Source of the DNA: Scytonematopsis contorta HA4267-MV1
Lineage (GTDB): Bacteria > Cyanobacteriota > Cyanobacteriia > Cyanobacteriales > Nostocaceae
Reading direction: 5' to 3'
Assembly: GCA_019359035.1 (NCBI GenBank)
Contig: JAHHIC010000037.1
Span: 154,151 to 218,150 of the forward strand
Length of the DNA stretch: 64,000 bases
How positions within the stretch are numbered: the stretch's first letter is position 1; the number at the start of each line of letters is the position of its first letter. Below, one piece after another: positions 47,049 through 55,453 of the stretch. Under the pieces are notes generated by a model that was not told the origin of the DNA, searched no databases, and was given only the letters and a program-made list of their open reading frames with translations. The translations under genes and the position numbers were made by a program.

Positions 47049-47462
47049 ATGCTGCAAATTTCTAACAAGGTCATTATCCCTGAAAACGAAATCGAAATCA
47101 GTGCCATCCGTTCTCAAGGAGCGGGTGGTCAAAATGTCAATAAAGTTTCTACAGCTATCCATTTGCGATTTGATATTGAGGCTTCGTCGTTACCCGCTTT
47201 TTATAAGGAACAGCTTTTGAAGCTCAATGACCGTCGCATTACTCAGGAGGGTGTGGTTGTAATTAAAGCTCAGGAACACCGAAGTCAAGAGCAAAATAAG
47301 TCGGAAGCGTTGAGACGACTTCAAGAACTTATCAGAAGTGCTATTGTTGTACCCGAAAAACGCAGACCTACTAAACCCAGTCGCAGTTCTCAAAGAAAAC
47401 GTCTTGACTCTAAAAGTAAGCGAGCATCCATTAAGTCTTTGAGAAAAAAGGTCATAGATTAA
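47049..47462 (+). CDS. arfB: alternative ribosome-rescue factor ArfB (YaeJ/ICT1 family)
   Basis: A 137-residue release-factor-like peptidyl-tRNA hydrolase. The catalytic GGQ is in IRSQGAGGQNVNKVSTAIHLRF and the C-terminal tail is long and basic (RRPTKPSRSSQRKRLDSKSKRA), as needed to enter an empty mRNA channel. It rescues ribosomes stalled on non-stop mRNAs. Single gene, normal length. Confidence 0.93.
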   Translation: MLQISNKVIIPENEIEISAIRSQGAGGQNVNKVSTAIHLRFDIEASSLPAFYKEQLLKLNDRRITQEGVVVIKAQEHRSQEQNKSEALRRLQELIRSAIVVPEKRRPTKPSRSSQRKRLDSKSKRASIKSLRKKVID

Positions 47463-47529
47463 TCTGAAGCATCTCAAATATGTAAGGTCAGAAAAGTTTT
47501 ATCTGGCCTTTATATATAATTGCTCTGGC

Positions 47530-47760
47530 TTAACTAGCTTCGTTTTGGTTCAGCCATACTTCTAAATCAGAGACATTGGTAAAATATAACAATGCTTTTC
47601 CCAAATTTTCCAACTGCTCAATTGATAACCCTCTGACTCTTTCAATCAATAGGGTATCTATCTCACTGAATCTTTGGTTGAGCATAATTATAATTAATCG
47701 CTCTTCACCTTGTTTGTTCCCTTTCTGTAAAATATCTTGATAAATTACCGACTCTTGCAT
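47530..47760 (-). CDS. stand-alone Rpn tail near the PEP-CTERM gene
   Basis: A 76-residue protein almost identical in plan to the tail of the Rpn nuclease at 51242-52066 (MQESVIYQDILQKG...DLEVWLNQNEAS against MQESVIYQDILQKG...DLEAWLNQNEAS). The ATG is 5 nt after an excellent Shine-Dalgarno (AAAAGAGGATATTATG). Homology to the nuclease stops about 20 bases upstream, right at the stop codon of the PEP-CTERM gene, so no nuclease domain is encoded here. It is intact and may be a free antitoxin-like protein. Confidence 0.6.
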   Translation of the reverse strand: MQESVIYQDILQKGNKQGEERLIIIMLNQRFSEIDTLLIERVRGLSIEQLENLGKALLYFTNVSDLEVWLNQNEAS

Positions 47761-47782
47761 AATATCCTCTTTTATTTGAGAG

Positions 47783-48970
47783 TTAAGCACTTTTCTTTTT
47801 CTTGGATAAAACCAACCCAGCAGCACCAAAAACAAAAATACCCGAAATCATCCAAGGTTCCGACACAGCCTTCGGGGGACTAGCAACAGGATTAGCAAGA
47901 AAAATCCCCCTTTTCCCATCAGTAAAATCAGCAAAAAAAGCCAACTGACCAGAATTATTCAACCCATCTCTAGAAAAACTAAGACTACTGATTGTCGAAC
48001 CAAACAGAGAATCACCCAACCCAATCACTAAATTACTTGGTTCATCTTTACCCAAATAAATACCAGACCTACTATCTCTTGTCCCCGTTAACGCTATCGT
48101 CCCCAAATCATTAATAGATACATTAACACCCAAACCGGGAACAATCGTACCCACACGATTACTACTACTCGAAGATAATCGCTCAGCAATAATAGTATTT
48201 GTCACACCATCAGATTTTCCCAACCTTGCACTAGTGGGGTCAACAAAACCATAAGCCACAGTACCCTGATTATTCAAAGAAAAACCAGCAGTTCTATTAA
48301 CACCCCCAGCAATAGATTTAATTTCGTTGTTATTAATCAAAGAAATCCTATTCCTTCGACCACTAATATCTTGTTCCAGATAAGCAATACTCCCAGCATC
48401 ATTGATACTAACTGTCGCACTAACCGGTGATGTACCTGATGAAAAATATTTTATCGAAGATGTTTTACCATCGCTAGCAACAGTATCAATGAAACCCTCA
48501 AAACCGTTATTAAATCCAACTCTAGAAAAAGCAACTGTCCCAAAATTATTTATTGAAGGTTCACCCAAAGAAAAAGAACCCTGACGTATAGGGAAACCAG
48601 TAGCAATAGTAGAAGTAACACTACCGTTACTAGTCAAAACTCTACTGCTGTTATCGCTTAAATCAGCCGAATAAGCAACCGTCCCCAAATCATTAATAGA
48701 AGGATTGCTAAAAGAAGAAAATTCTTGATTAGTTGTAGCGATAGTATTTATATTTGAACTATTACTCTTAAAGATACCTGATTCTCCTGTTTTTAATACC
48801 CCTCTGAATGCTACAGACCCAGAATTATTTAATACAGGTAAACCAAAATTACTAAAATTGGTTGTGTTATCAGCAATTTGAGTAAAAGTAAATGCTGCAG
48901 CTTGAGCTTTAGCAACTGTTGCCAAACTCAAACATAAGCTCATCAATGCTAAAGATGCTAACTTTATCAT
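47783..48970 (-). CDS. PEP-CTERM-type secreted protein with repeated beta-propeller-like modules
   Basis: A 395-residue exported protein. A signal peptide (MIKLASLALMSLCLSLATVAKA) is followed by repeated ~45-residue units centred on N(N/D).G(T/S)VA(Y/F) (LNNSGSVAFRG, INDLGTVAYSA, INNFGTVAFSR, INDAGSIAYLE). The C-terminus (VSEPWMISGIFVFGAAGLVLSKKKKSA) is a PEP-CTERM sorting signal with SEP instead of PEP. The start is moved from 48991 to 48970. The tail ORF at 47530-47760 lies 23 bases downstream. Confidence 0.88.
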   Translation of the reverse strand: MIKLASLALMSLCLSLATVAKAQAAAFTFTQIADNTTNFSNFGLPVLNNSGSVAFRGVLKTGESGIFKSNSSNINTIATTNQEFSSFSNPSINDLGTVAYSADLSDNSSRVLTSNGSVTSTIATGFPIRQGSFSLGEPSINNFGTVAFSRVGFNNGFEGFIDTVASDGKTSSIKYFSSGTSPVSATVSINDAGSIAYLEQDISGRRNRISLINNNEIKSIAGGVNRTAGFSLNNQGTVAYGFVDPTSARLGKSDGVTNTIIAERLSSSSSNRVGTIVPGLGVNVSINDLGTIALTGTRDSRSGIYLGKDEPSNLVIGLGDSLFGSTISSLSFSRDGLNNSGQLAFFADFTDGKRGIFLANPVASPPKAVSEPWMISGIFVFGAAGLVLSKKKKSA

Positions 48971-49125
48971 GCAAATATTTCCACCCCACACGAGTTGTTA
49001 CTGATTGTTGCTTAAATAAAATATAAAAAATTATACTGATTATATTTATACCACGTAAATAAAACTTGATGAGCAAGAATTAATAATTATCCCCAATAAT
49101 TGTCATTTGTGAATATGTCCCTTAG

Positions 49126-49725
49126 CTACTGGATAAACCTATTTAACTCTTGTACTAATAAATGTACTGTTGTTGATGGATTGTCCTTTGCAGGATTACA
49201 AGGCTTATATAGCTTGAGAAGATTAGTTGCATTTTTAATAGCATTAGCCTGTTTATCAATCAGTTCATCATAAATTGTCTCACTGTTTTTCTTGTATTTA
49301 CGTCCAGACAGAGAAGTTAACTTACTAAGATAATCACTTCGAGGAATTCCCGTATTAAGAAATTCAAAATGTAATATGTACCATAGCTCAAAAGCTTCGT
49401 TAGAATAAGCTACTTTAAAGCCTTCTTTTTCAGCATTTCTGAGAGCATTATTAAAATCTTCTTCAGTCCAAGAGTCACGGTCAAAAACACACCAAACTTG
49501 GTCGTAATCGTCTTGTTTTTTCAATTCTTTAGCACTTTCAATTAATCTACTTGGATTTTCTCCTAAACCTCGTACCTCTATAACTACTTTTGGTACACGA
49601 AAACTTCTAAAATAATTAGGTTCTGTTTTTGCACCCTCACACACAATTAGAAATCTCTGTCTAACTTCTCTTGTGTCAACTTTTCTAAGTGAGTATCCAC
49701 GAGAACTGGCTTTTTTCTTAGGCAT
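49126..49725 (-). CDS. RloB-like protein with TOPRIM-like acidic motifs
   Basis: A 199-residue RloB-family protein. The signature is FLIVCEGAKTEPNYFRSF (about 26-43) and VWCVFDRDSW (about 86-95), an arrangement like the Glu and DxD of TOPRIM-type nucleases. The C-terminal FELWYILHFEF motif is also typical. The ATG overlaps the upstream ATPase gene by 8 bases, so the two are coupled. RloB genes occur in restriction-modification loci and are considered defence-associated. Activity is inferred. Confidence 0.85.
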   Translation of the reverse strand: MPKKKASSRGYSLRKVDTREVRQRFLIVCEGAKTEPNYFRSFRVPKVVIEVRGLGENPSRLIESAKELKKQDDYDQVWCVFDRDSWTEEDFNNALRNAEKEGFKVAYSNEAFELWYILHFEFLNTGIPRSDYLSKLTSLSGRKYKKNSETIYDELIDKQANAIKNATNLLKLYKPCNPAKDNPSTTVHLLVQELNRFIQ

Positions 49726-51004
49726 GAGAATCTAATAAATCGTTAAAATCACCTATATATGGAATTGCACCATATCTACCTTTTATATAATCATTTTCAA
49801 AAGAAGCATCGTTACGTACTTTATACTCTGCTAATGAGTATAAATCTGTTGCACCATATTTATTTTTTTCTGTAAACCAAATTTGGTCTCTACGAAATAG
49901 TTTATTGCTAAGCATATTGGTATCATGAGTCATAAATATTAGTTGAGCATTATTTGGATTGGTTTCATTAAAATTAAACAACTCTACAATTGCACGACTA
50001 ATTAATGGATGAAGTCTAGCATCGAACTCATCTACAATAAGAACTTTATTATTTTTAAGTGTGTCTATAATTAGACCTGCAATGGCAAAGATTTTTTGTG
50101 TCCCTTCAGATTCCTGTCGTTTTAAATCAAATGGTTCAATAGATATACGATTTCCATCGCTATCAAATTTTTGATGTAGAGTATTTATTGAGTTAGTCTG
50201 AATATTTCTATTTTTAATAATGAGTGCTTTAATATCATCTGGTATTTCATCAGGTAAAGAACCAGGTGTTACTTCTATTTTATCGACTTCTATTTCACTT
50301 ATACCTAAATCCAGTTTTTTAATTAACTGAATAATCTCATCTCTGTTATTGTTTTCTCTTAAACATTGAATTGTGTAGTTGAAAAAATCACTATCATTTA
50401 AACCGGAAATAATATTTAATTTGTTAGATAGCCAGTCTAAAATTTTTTCGGATATTTGAACATTAAATTGAGCGGAAACAGATAAAAAAAGAGCATTACT
50501 TCTAGTCTTTTGCTGAATACCATCAGCTTTATAGGTTTTAGAAATTGTTATTTTGTCGTCATTTCGTTGAAAAAGTTTAGTTTCTCTAGACTTAGGAACA
50601 TAGAACAACCACTCAGACACAACTTTATTTTGATTTGCTTCAAATCCATATCTATGTTGTTTACCTTCTAATAAAAATACAATTTCAAAAAAAGAGGGTT
50701 CTGATTCAGTCTCTGTGCTTAATCGAAAAGATTCTACATTAATTTTTTCTGTACTTTGAGTTTCTTTAGATGAATTAATTATGAACCATTTCATAAAACT
50801 TAAAGCCATTGCAAGATTACTCTTACCACTAGCATTTGCTCCATATATGGCAGCACTTTTTAGAAGTTGGAGTTCATTATCTACTGCAAAAACATTATTT
50901 TTGTCAATATCTTTATCTTTAGCAACAATGTTAGCTGCTACCATACTGAAAGTAACTTTATTTTTGAAAGACCTGTAATTGCCGACACTAAACTCTATAA
51001 GCAT
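49718..51004 (-). CDS. RloA-like AAA/ABC-type ATPase
   Basis: A 428-residue SMC/ABC-like ATPase of the AAA_15/AAA_21 type. It begins with MLIEFSVGNYRSFKNK, Walker A is GANASGKSN, the signature-like motif ESEGTQK, Walker B VLIVDEFDARLHP and the H-loop FMTHDTNML. The middle is a coiled-coil/insert domain. It forms a two-gene operon with RloB. The pair resembles defence systems that combine an ABC-type ATPase sensor and a TOPRIM-like effector (as in PARIS). Confidence 0.88.
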   Translation of the reverse strand: MLIEFSVGNYRSFKNKVTFSMVAANIVAKDKDIDKNNVFAVDNELQLLKSAAIYGANASGKSNLAMALSFMKWFIINSSKETQSTEKINVESFRLSTETESEPSFFEIVFLLEGKQHRYGFEANQNKVVSEWLFYVPKSRETKLFQRNDDKITISKTYKADGIQQKTRSNALFLSVSAQFNVQISEKILDWLSNKLNIISGLNDSDFFNYTIQCLRENNNRDEIIQLIKKLDLGISEIEVDKIEVTPGSLPDEIPDDIKALIIKNRNIQTNSINTLHQKFDSDGNRISIEPFDLKRQESEGTQKIFAIAGLIIDTLKNNKVLIVDEFDARLHPLISRAIVELFNFNETNPNNAQLIFMTHDTNMLSNKLFRRDQIWFTEKNKYGATDLYSLAEYKVRNDASFENDYIKGRYGAIPYIGDFNDLLDSHA

Positions 51005-51241
51005 AAGGTATATTTGCAGGCTAATGCTTCAATTTGTGAAAAAATCACAGATTGTTGGCTTAAGCATAGCAAAATTGTCAGCAAAATACTAGATGCGTAT
51101 AACTCTCACAGAAGAAAAATCTTCTACTAAATCTAAAATTAATTTGCTTCGTTCTGGTTTAACCATATTCCCACTATTTTTGTGAGAAAAAACGAAAGGT
51201 CAGAGCAGTTGTGTCTGACCTTTATATATAATTGCTTTAAC

Positions 51242-51472
51242 CTAACTTGCTTCGTTTTGGTTCAACCATGCTTCCAAATCAGAAACATCTGTGAAATCTA
51301 ACAATTCTTCTCCTAAATTTTCCAACTGTTCAGTTGATAATGCTCTAACTCGTTCGATAAATAGGGTATCTATCTGACTGAATCGTCGGTTAAGCTGACG
51401 AGTAATCATCTTTAATGCTTCTCGTCCTTCACCCTTCTGTAAAATATCTTGATAAATTACTGATTCTTGCAT
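51242..51472 (-). CDS. putative internal-start product of the second Rpn gene
   Basis: In-frame ATG 51472 is preceded by GAGG at 5 nt (AGCGAGGATATTATG), giving a 76-residue product equal to the tail. The free copy at 47530-47760 shows the same Shine-Dalgarno and ATG. Confidence 0.5.
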   Translation of the reverse strand: MQESVIYQDILQKGEGREALKMITRQLNRRFSQIDTLFIERVRALSTEQLENLGEELLDFTDVSDLEAWLNQNEAS

Positions 51473-52066
51473 AATATCCTCGCTTAACAACTGACGAATG
51501 AGGTTTTTCTGAAAACGTAAACCCGCTAATATCTCGGTATACCCCGCAATATTTTGTCGTTTCCTCTTATTGGAAATTGTAGCAATCCGACTAGCAACCT
51601 GGGATAGCAATCTTTGGGGTGAGGTGGTTTGGGTTAATGCAGCTAAAGGTAAAAGCGCTGGGTTGTCGAGAAAGTCTGCTGAATCTTGCTCCCACATCCG
51701 GATAGCTCGGTAACGGTGAGTTGTAGTTTCATCGACATATTCTTCCCTAAAAGCTACCTCATGGTTTGTTTCCTGCAAGAAAATAACTACTTGGGTTACA
51801 GTCAGACCATATATCCGTTTTAATCTGATAGCATAATCCACCATTCGGAATGGAATATCTGAGTCTAATGTTGCACGGGTCTGAAACTCTATATGTAGAA
51901 TTCGAGTTTCTGTTTTTAAGAAGACCACAAAGTCAGCACGAATTGGTTCTATGCTCAATTCCGTTTTTAATACTGTAACTTTTTGCGCTTCTCCTGGTAA
52001 TAGCCAACTAACAAATGCGTTGGGGTTTTTCTCTGCGATGATTTTACAAACGTTGTCGTAACTCAC
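51242..52066 (-). CDS. Rpn-family PD-(D/E)XK nuclease, second copy
   Basis: A 274-residue relative of the Rpn protein at 42006-42791. The core is SIEPIRADFVVFLKTE and RILHIEFQT, then IPFRMVDYAIRL and IRMWEQDSADFL. GTG 52066 is preferred over GTG 52075, because it matches the start of the paralogue (DNVCKIIAEKN). Met202 begins a 76-residue tail that also exists alone at 47530-47760. The Rpn fold is intact, so it should be active as a nuclease unless held by its tail. Confidence 0.85.
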   Translation of the reverse strand: MSYDNVCKIIAEKNPNAFVSWLLPGEAQKVTVLKTELSIEPIRADFVVFLKTETRILHIEFQTRATLDSDIPFRMVDYAIRLKRIYGLTVTQVVIFLQETNHEVAFREEYVDETTTHRYRAIRMWEQDSADFLDNPALLPLAALTQTTSPQRLLSQVASRIATISNKRKRQNIAGYTEILAGLRFQKNLIRQLLSEDIMQESVIYQDILQKGEGREALKMITRQLNRRFSQIDTLFIERVRALSTEQLENLGEELLDFTDVSDLEAWLNQNEAS

Positions 52067-52266
52067 TGATTGCACCTGGACTTCATGCTTTTATATTATC
52101 AATACTTTTTGAATATATTCTATTTATTAATAAAATGTTAAATGAACTTAAGAGCAAATTTTTAATACACTAAAATGACAGCGTTATTTTTAAGTAAATT
52201 ACTAAAATGATAATGAAAAATTCTTGTGTTGTTGATAGAAACTAGTAAGCCAGAAAGGCAGAAATT

Positions 52267-52428
52267 CAAAAAGCCAAAAAGCCAAAAAGCCAAAAAGTCA
52301 AAAAGTCAAAAAGCCAAAAAGCCAAAAAGCCAAAAAGCCAAAAAGTCAAAAAGTCAAAAAGTCAAAAAGTCAAAAAGTCAAAAAGTCAAAAAGTCAAAAA
52401 GTCAAAAAGTCAAAAAGTCAAAAAGTTA
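52267..52428 (+). repeat. 9-nt tandem repeat, about 18 copies
   Basis: Units of AAAAAGCCA and AAAAAGTCA. The plus-strand 67-codon frame over it (KSQKAKK...) is an artefact of the repeat. Confidence 0.9.
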
Positions 52429-52432
52429 ACAA

Positions 52433-52607
52433 GCCAGGGAATAAATTCCCTGTCTGAAAGCTAAAGTCCTCTAAAAGAGGACTAAAACGAAATAATATAA
52501 TTTTTTAAAATTTTATAAATGCTTTACTTCTATTTAATAAACACTCTTTTCTTATTAGTCCTCTTTAGAGGACTTTAGCTTTTAGACAGGGAATTTATTC
52601 CCTGGCT
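52433..52607. mobile_element. MITE-like 175-bp palindromic element
   Basis: The left arm has nested palindromes AGCCAGGGAATAAATTCCCT and AAGTCCTCTAAAAGAGGACT, and the right arm is its complement. The sequence TAAAGCTAAAGTCCTCT is shared with the element at 13024-13274, so both belong to one family. Confidence 0.75.
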
Positions 52608-52704
52608 AATTATCTGTGGAGGAACTGGGGGCTGGATTTTTCTCTGATGATGTGGTGTCGGATTGGGGAATGGGTAATTGGTAATTGGTAATGGGTAATT
52701 GCGC

Positions 52705-53835
52705 TTACCCCCACAATCTTCTCCCCTTGGCACCATTAAATCGAGTATGAGCATCCCTCAACAAAGCGGGAATATCTAAACCTTCAGGACACTTGGGTAA
52801 ACAATCACCGCAATCAGTACACTTATTACCCTTCATCCCTGGAAACCAATGTCCAGCATTTTCAAACATCCGATAGCGGTACTGAGCATAATCATTTATA
52901 TCATAAGCAACCGCAAGATTTCGCAATCGCAGCACTTCGGGAATATTTATTTTCTCTGGACAGGGTAAACATTTATAGCACTGGCTACATTTATCTGTCC
53001 CTAAAGCCATATTTTTATGATTTTCTAACTCATTAAAAACAGCTATTTCCTCAGCAGTTAATTCTCCCACCCGTTCAGCCACTTTCAATGGTTCAATTAA
53101 TTCATCCGGGGTAGCAGCTCCAACACTAAGAGTCGTCACACGGTGGTCACTTAACAAAAATCGATAATTTAACTCTAAAGGAGAAAACTCGTTACATAAT
53201 TCTTGTAATTTTTGCGGTGGTGTATATAACCTCCCACCCTTATCAGCAGGGGAGATAATAAATACCCCCATATCTTTTTGACTGGCTAACTCAACAGCGC
53301 TGCGATTACGTTGAAAAAAATAGTAATAATGCAGATTGACAAAATCAAACAAATCTGTATTGATAGCAGCTAGAATAATTTCTAAAGGAGCATGGGTGGA
53401 AAAACCAACGTGACGTACCCGACCATCTGCGACTGCTTCCCCCACTGCTTGCATACAACCGTTTTTTGCTGTTACCCAGTCGAAGTGTTCCCAGGTATTT
53501 AAGCCATGAATTCCCAAACAGTCAACATAATCCAAATTTAGTCTTGTGAGGGAATCATCGATTTGCGATCGCATTGTGTCAGCATTAGGAGTAGGTGGAA
53601 TTTTAGTGGTAATGAACAAGTCTTGACGTTCAACCCCTAACCCATTTTGTAGCGCCTTCCCTAAATAATTCTCACTCTTGCCATAACCTGACGCAGTTTC
53701 TATATGATTTATTCCCAGTTCCAAAGCCTTTTCAATCGTTAACGACGCATTTTCAGGTGAAGCAAGATAACGCATTGTTCCCAAAGAAAACACGCTCAAG
53801 GGCAAATTAGTTTTTCCAAAGCGACGATATTTCAT
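52705..53835 (-). CDS. aldo/keto reductase with C-terminal ferredoxin-like cluster motifs
   Basis: A 376-residue protein. The AKR barrel has MRYLASPENASLTIEKALEL, GYGKSENYLGKAL with the catalytic Tyr, and VDCLGIHGL. The C-terminus carries two [4Fe-4S]-type motifs, CSQCYKCLPCP and CTDCGDCLPKCP, so an iron-sulfur cluster pair links it to an electron donor. TTG 53844 is an alternative start; ATG 53835 is better. Physiological substrate unknown. Confidence 0.9.
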   Translation of the reverse strand: MKYRRFGKTNLPLSVFSLGTMRYLASPENASLTIEKALELGINHIETASGYGKSENYLGKALQNGLGVERQDLFITTKIPPTPNADTMRSQIDDSLTRLNLDYVDCLGIHGLNTWEHFDWVTAKNGCMQAVGEAVADGRVRHVGFSTHAPLEIILAAINTDLFDFVNLHYYYFFQRNRSAVELASQKDMGVFIISPADKGGRLYTPPQKLQELCNEFSPLELNYRFLLSDHRVTTLSVGAATPDELIEPLKVAERVGELTAEEIAVFNELENHKNMALGTDKCSQCYKCLPCPEKINIPEVLRLRNLAVAYDINDYAQYRYRMFENAGHWFPGMKGNKCTDCGDCLPKCPEGLDIPALLRDAHTRFNGAKGRRLWG

Positions 53836-53894
53836 TGCGAGCAAAATTAAGAGCCATTAATACTCATTAATACTAAAGTATTAACTCAATACTC

Positions 53895-53940
53895 ACAGTC
53901 AGCAGCTAACAGTCAACAGTCAACAGTCAACAGTGAGCAT
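53895..53940. repeat. CAGTCAACAGTCAA-type tandem repeats
   Basis: Short heptamer repeat between the AKR and BFN genes, the reverse complement of the family at 3291. Confidence 0.85.
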
Positions 53941-53956
53941 TTAGCAAACTCATAAC

Positions 53957-54451
53957 TTACCCACCAGAACCAAAACGCTTGATTAAATCTTCGGGTCGTA
54001 GGTTGGAGACAAATTCCCGGAAAGCTTCCTGCTCTGCTTCATCTGCATCACGGTCAACAGGAATCGATGCATCCGCTACTACTTCTTCCATAACCCAGAT
54101 TGGTGCATTTGTTCGCAACGCGACAGCAATTGCATCGCTGGGACGTGCGTCAATTTCGCGTTTAACCTCTCCTTGGTGGACAATCAGCACAGCATAAAAA
54201 GTGTCTTTTTGTAAAGAATGAATAATCACCTTTTCCAAGGTCATATTCCATCCTTCCAAAAGATTGACAATTAAATCGTGAGTTAACGGACGTGGTGGCT
54301 TTTGGCCTTCCAAAGCACCCATTATGGCCCTCGCTTGGTCTTGACCAATATAAATTGGTAAAGCTCGGCGGTCTGAACTGTCCTTTAAAAGTACAATAGG
54401 GCTACGAGTTATGGCATCTAATGCTATGCCAGCGACTTTCATCTCAATCAT
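53957..54451 (-). CDS. bifunctional nuclease (BFN/DUF151) family protein
   Basis: A 164-residue BFN-domain protein (VAGIALDAITRSPIVLLKDSSDRRALPIYIG, ARPSDAIAVALRTNAPIWVMEEV). The family includes plant BFN1-type and archaeal/bacterial members with predicted DNase/RNase activity linked to stress. It stands alone with a 340-base region upstream that contains a 177-bp inverted-repeat element. The start is ATG 54451 or 54442. Confidence 0.88.
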   Translation of the reverse strand: MIEMKVAGIALDAITRSPIVLLKDSSDRRALPIYIGQDQARAIMGALEGQKPPRPLTHDLIVNLLEGWNMTLEKVIIHSLQKDTFYAVLIVHQGEVKREIDARPSDAIAVALRTNAPIWVMEEVVADASIPVDRDADEAEQEAFREFVSNLRPEDLIKRFGSGG

Positions 54452-54571
54452 TGGCTAAGCCTCTACAATCCTTTGAGCGCGAGGGAAAAATGTAACGAAT
54501 AATACCCATTTTAGGGGACATAACACTGGGCAAAGCATAAAGACAAGGCAATATGTTTATATAATTGCTTC

Positions 54572-54748
54572 TATTAAACTCCCAAATGGAAGTGTACACC
54601 AGAGTAAGTCAGGTCAATTTGATTAGACAATGAGCTACTTACCCAAGTATGCCTTGAGATGGATAGGAATGTCTTGATATCCCTATACAAAAATTAGTCA
54701 GAAATTATACTCAAGTATCAGTAACTGGGTGTATTTGGGAGTTTAATA
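54572..54748. mobile_element. MITE-like element with 16-bp perfect inverted repeats
   Basis: TATTAAACTCCCAAAT at 54572-54587 is exactly complementary to ATTTGGGAGTTTAATA at 54733-54748. It lies just before ribE. No FMN riboswitch was recognised. Confidence 0.5.
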
Positions 54749-54792
54749 AGGCAAAATCGACCATAAAATACATTATAAGTAGCAAAAAAACC

Positions 54793-55446
54793 GTGTTTAC
54801 AGGATTAATACAAGCATTAGGGACCATAACCCCCCGTAGTACAGATTCTTGGCAAATTACTTGTGTCAGCGAATCTTGCTCAGCAATTATGAAAGATTTA
54901 GCTTATGGTGATAGTGTGGCGGTTGATGGTGTTTGTTTAACCGTAGAACAAGTACTAAAAGAAGGATTTATCGCCACAGCTTCACCGGAAACACTGCGTC
55001 GAACCACCCTAGGCTTAATGCAAAGGGGACAGAAATACGTGAATTTAGAAACCTCCCTGAGAGTGGGTGGTAAAGTAGGGGGTCATTTTGTCATGGGTCA
55101 CGTCGATGGGGTAGGACGTTTAGTCTCAGCAATAGAAACCGCCACATCTTGGGAAATGACCTTTACTGCACCGGAAACAGTAGCAGGATATATAGTCCCT
55201 AAGGGTAGTATAGCTGTTAATGGTGTTAGTTTGACCGTAGCTGACTCAGAGTCCCAACCTAATCATTTTCAAGTAGCAGTAATACCTTTGACCTATGCGG
55301 ACACAAATCTTTGCCATCTCCAAGCAGGAGAGTGGGTAAATTTAGAAGGGGATATTCTTGGTAAATACGTGGAAAAGTTCCTCACCAAAAGCAATACCCC
55401 CGAAATCATAACACCCACATTCCTTGCGGAACACGGGTATTTATAA
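54793..55446 (+). CDS. ribE: riboflavin synthase (alpha subunit type)
   Basis: A 217-residue riboflavin synthase, which dismutates two molecules of 6,7-dimethyl-8-ribityllumazine. It has two similar lumazine-binding domains, MFTGLIQALGTI with SVAVDGVCLTVEQV and the second GHVDGVGRLV with IAVNGVSLTVAD. GTG start. Its gene is not next to other rib genes here. The gene ends 8 bases before the convergent M23 gene. Confidence 0.94.
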   Translation: MFTGLIQALGTITPRSTDSWQITCVSESCSAIMKDLAYGDSVAVDGVCLTVEQVLKEGFIATASPETLRRTTLGLMQRGQKYVNLETSLRVGGKVGGHFVMGHVDGVGRLVSAIETATSWEMTFTAPETVAGYIVPKGSIAVNGVSLTVADSESQPNHFQVAVIPLTYADTNLCHLQAGEWVNLEGDILGKYVEKFLTKSNTPEIITPTFLAEHGYL

Positions 55447-55453
55447 GTTCAAA

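Noticed and set aside
52226..52429. Lys/Ser-rich 67-codon ORF
   Set aside because: It is a translation of the 9-nt repeat AAAAAGYCA.
54452..54792. FMN riboswitch before ribE
   Set aside because: The conserved RFN core sequences are not present; only an inverted repeat is seen.
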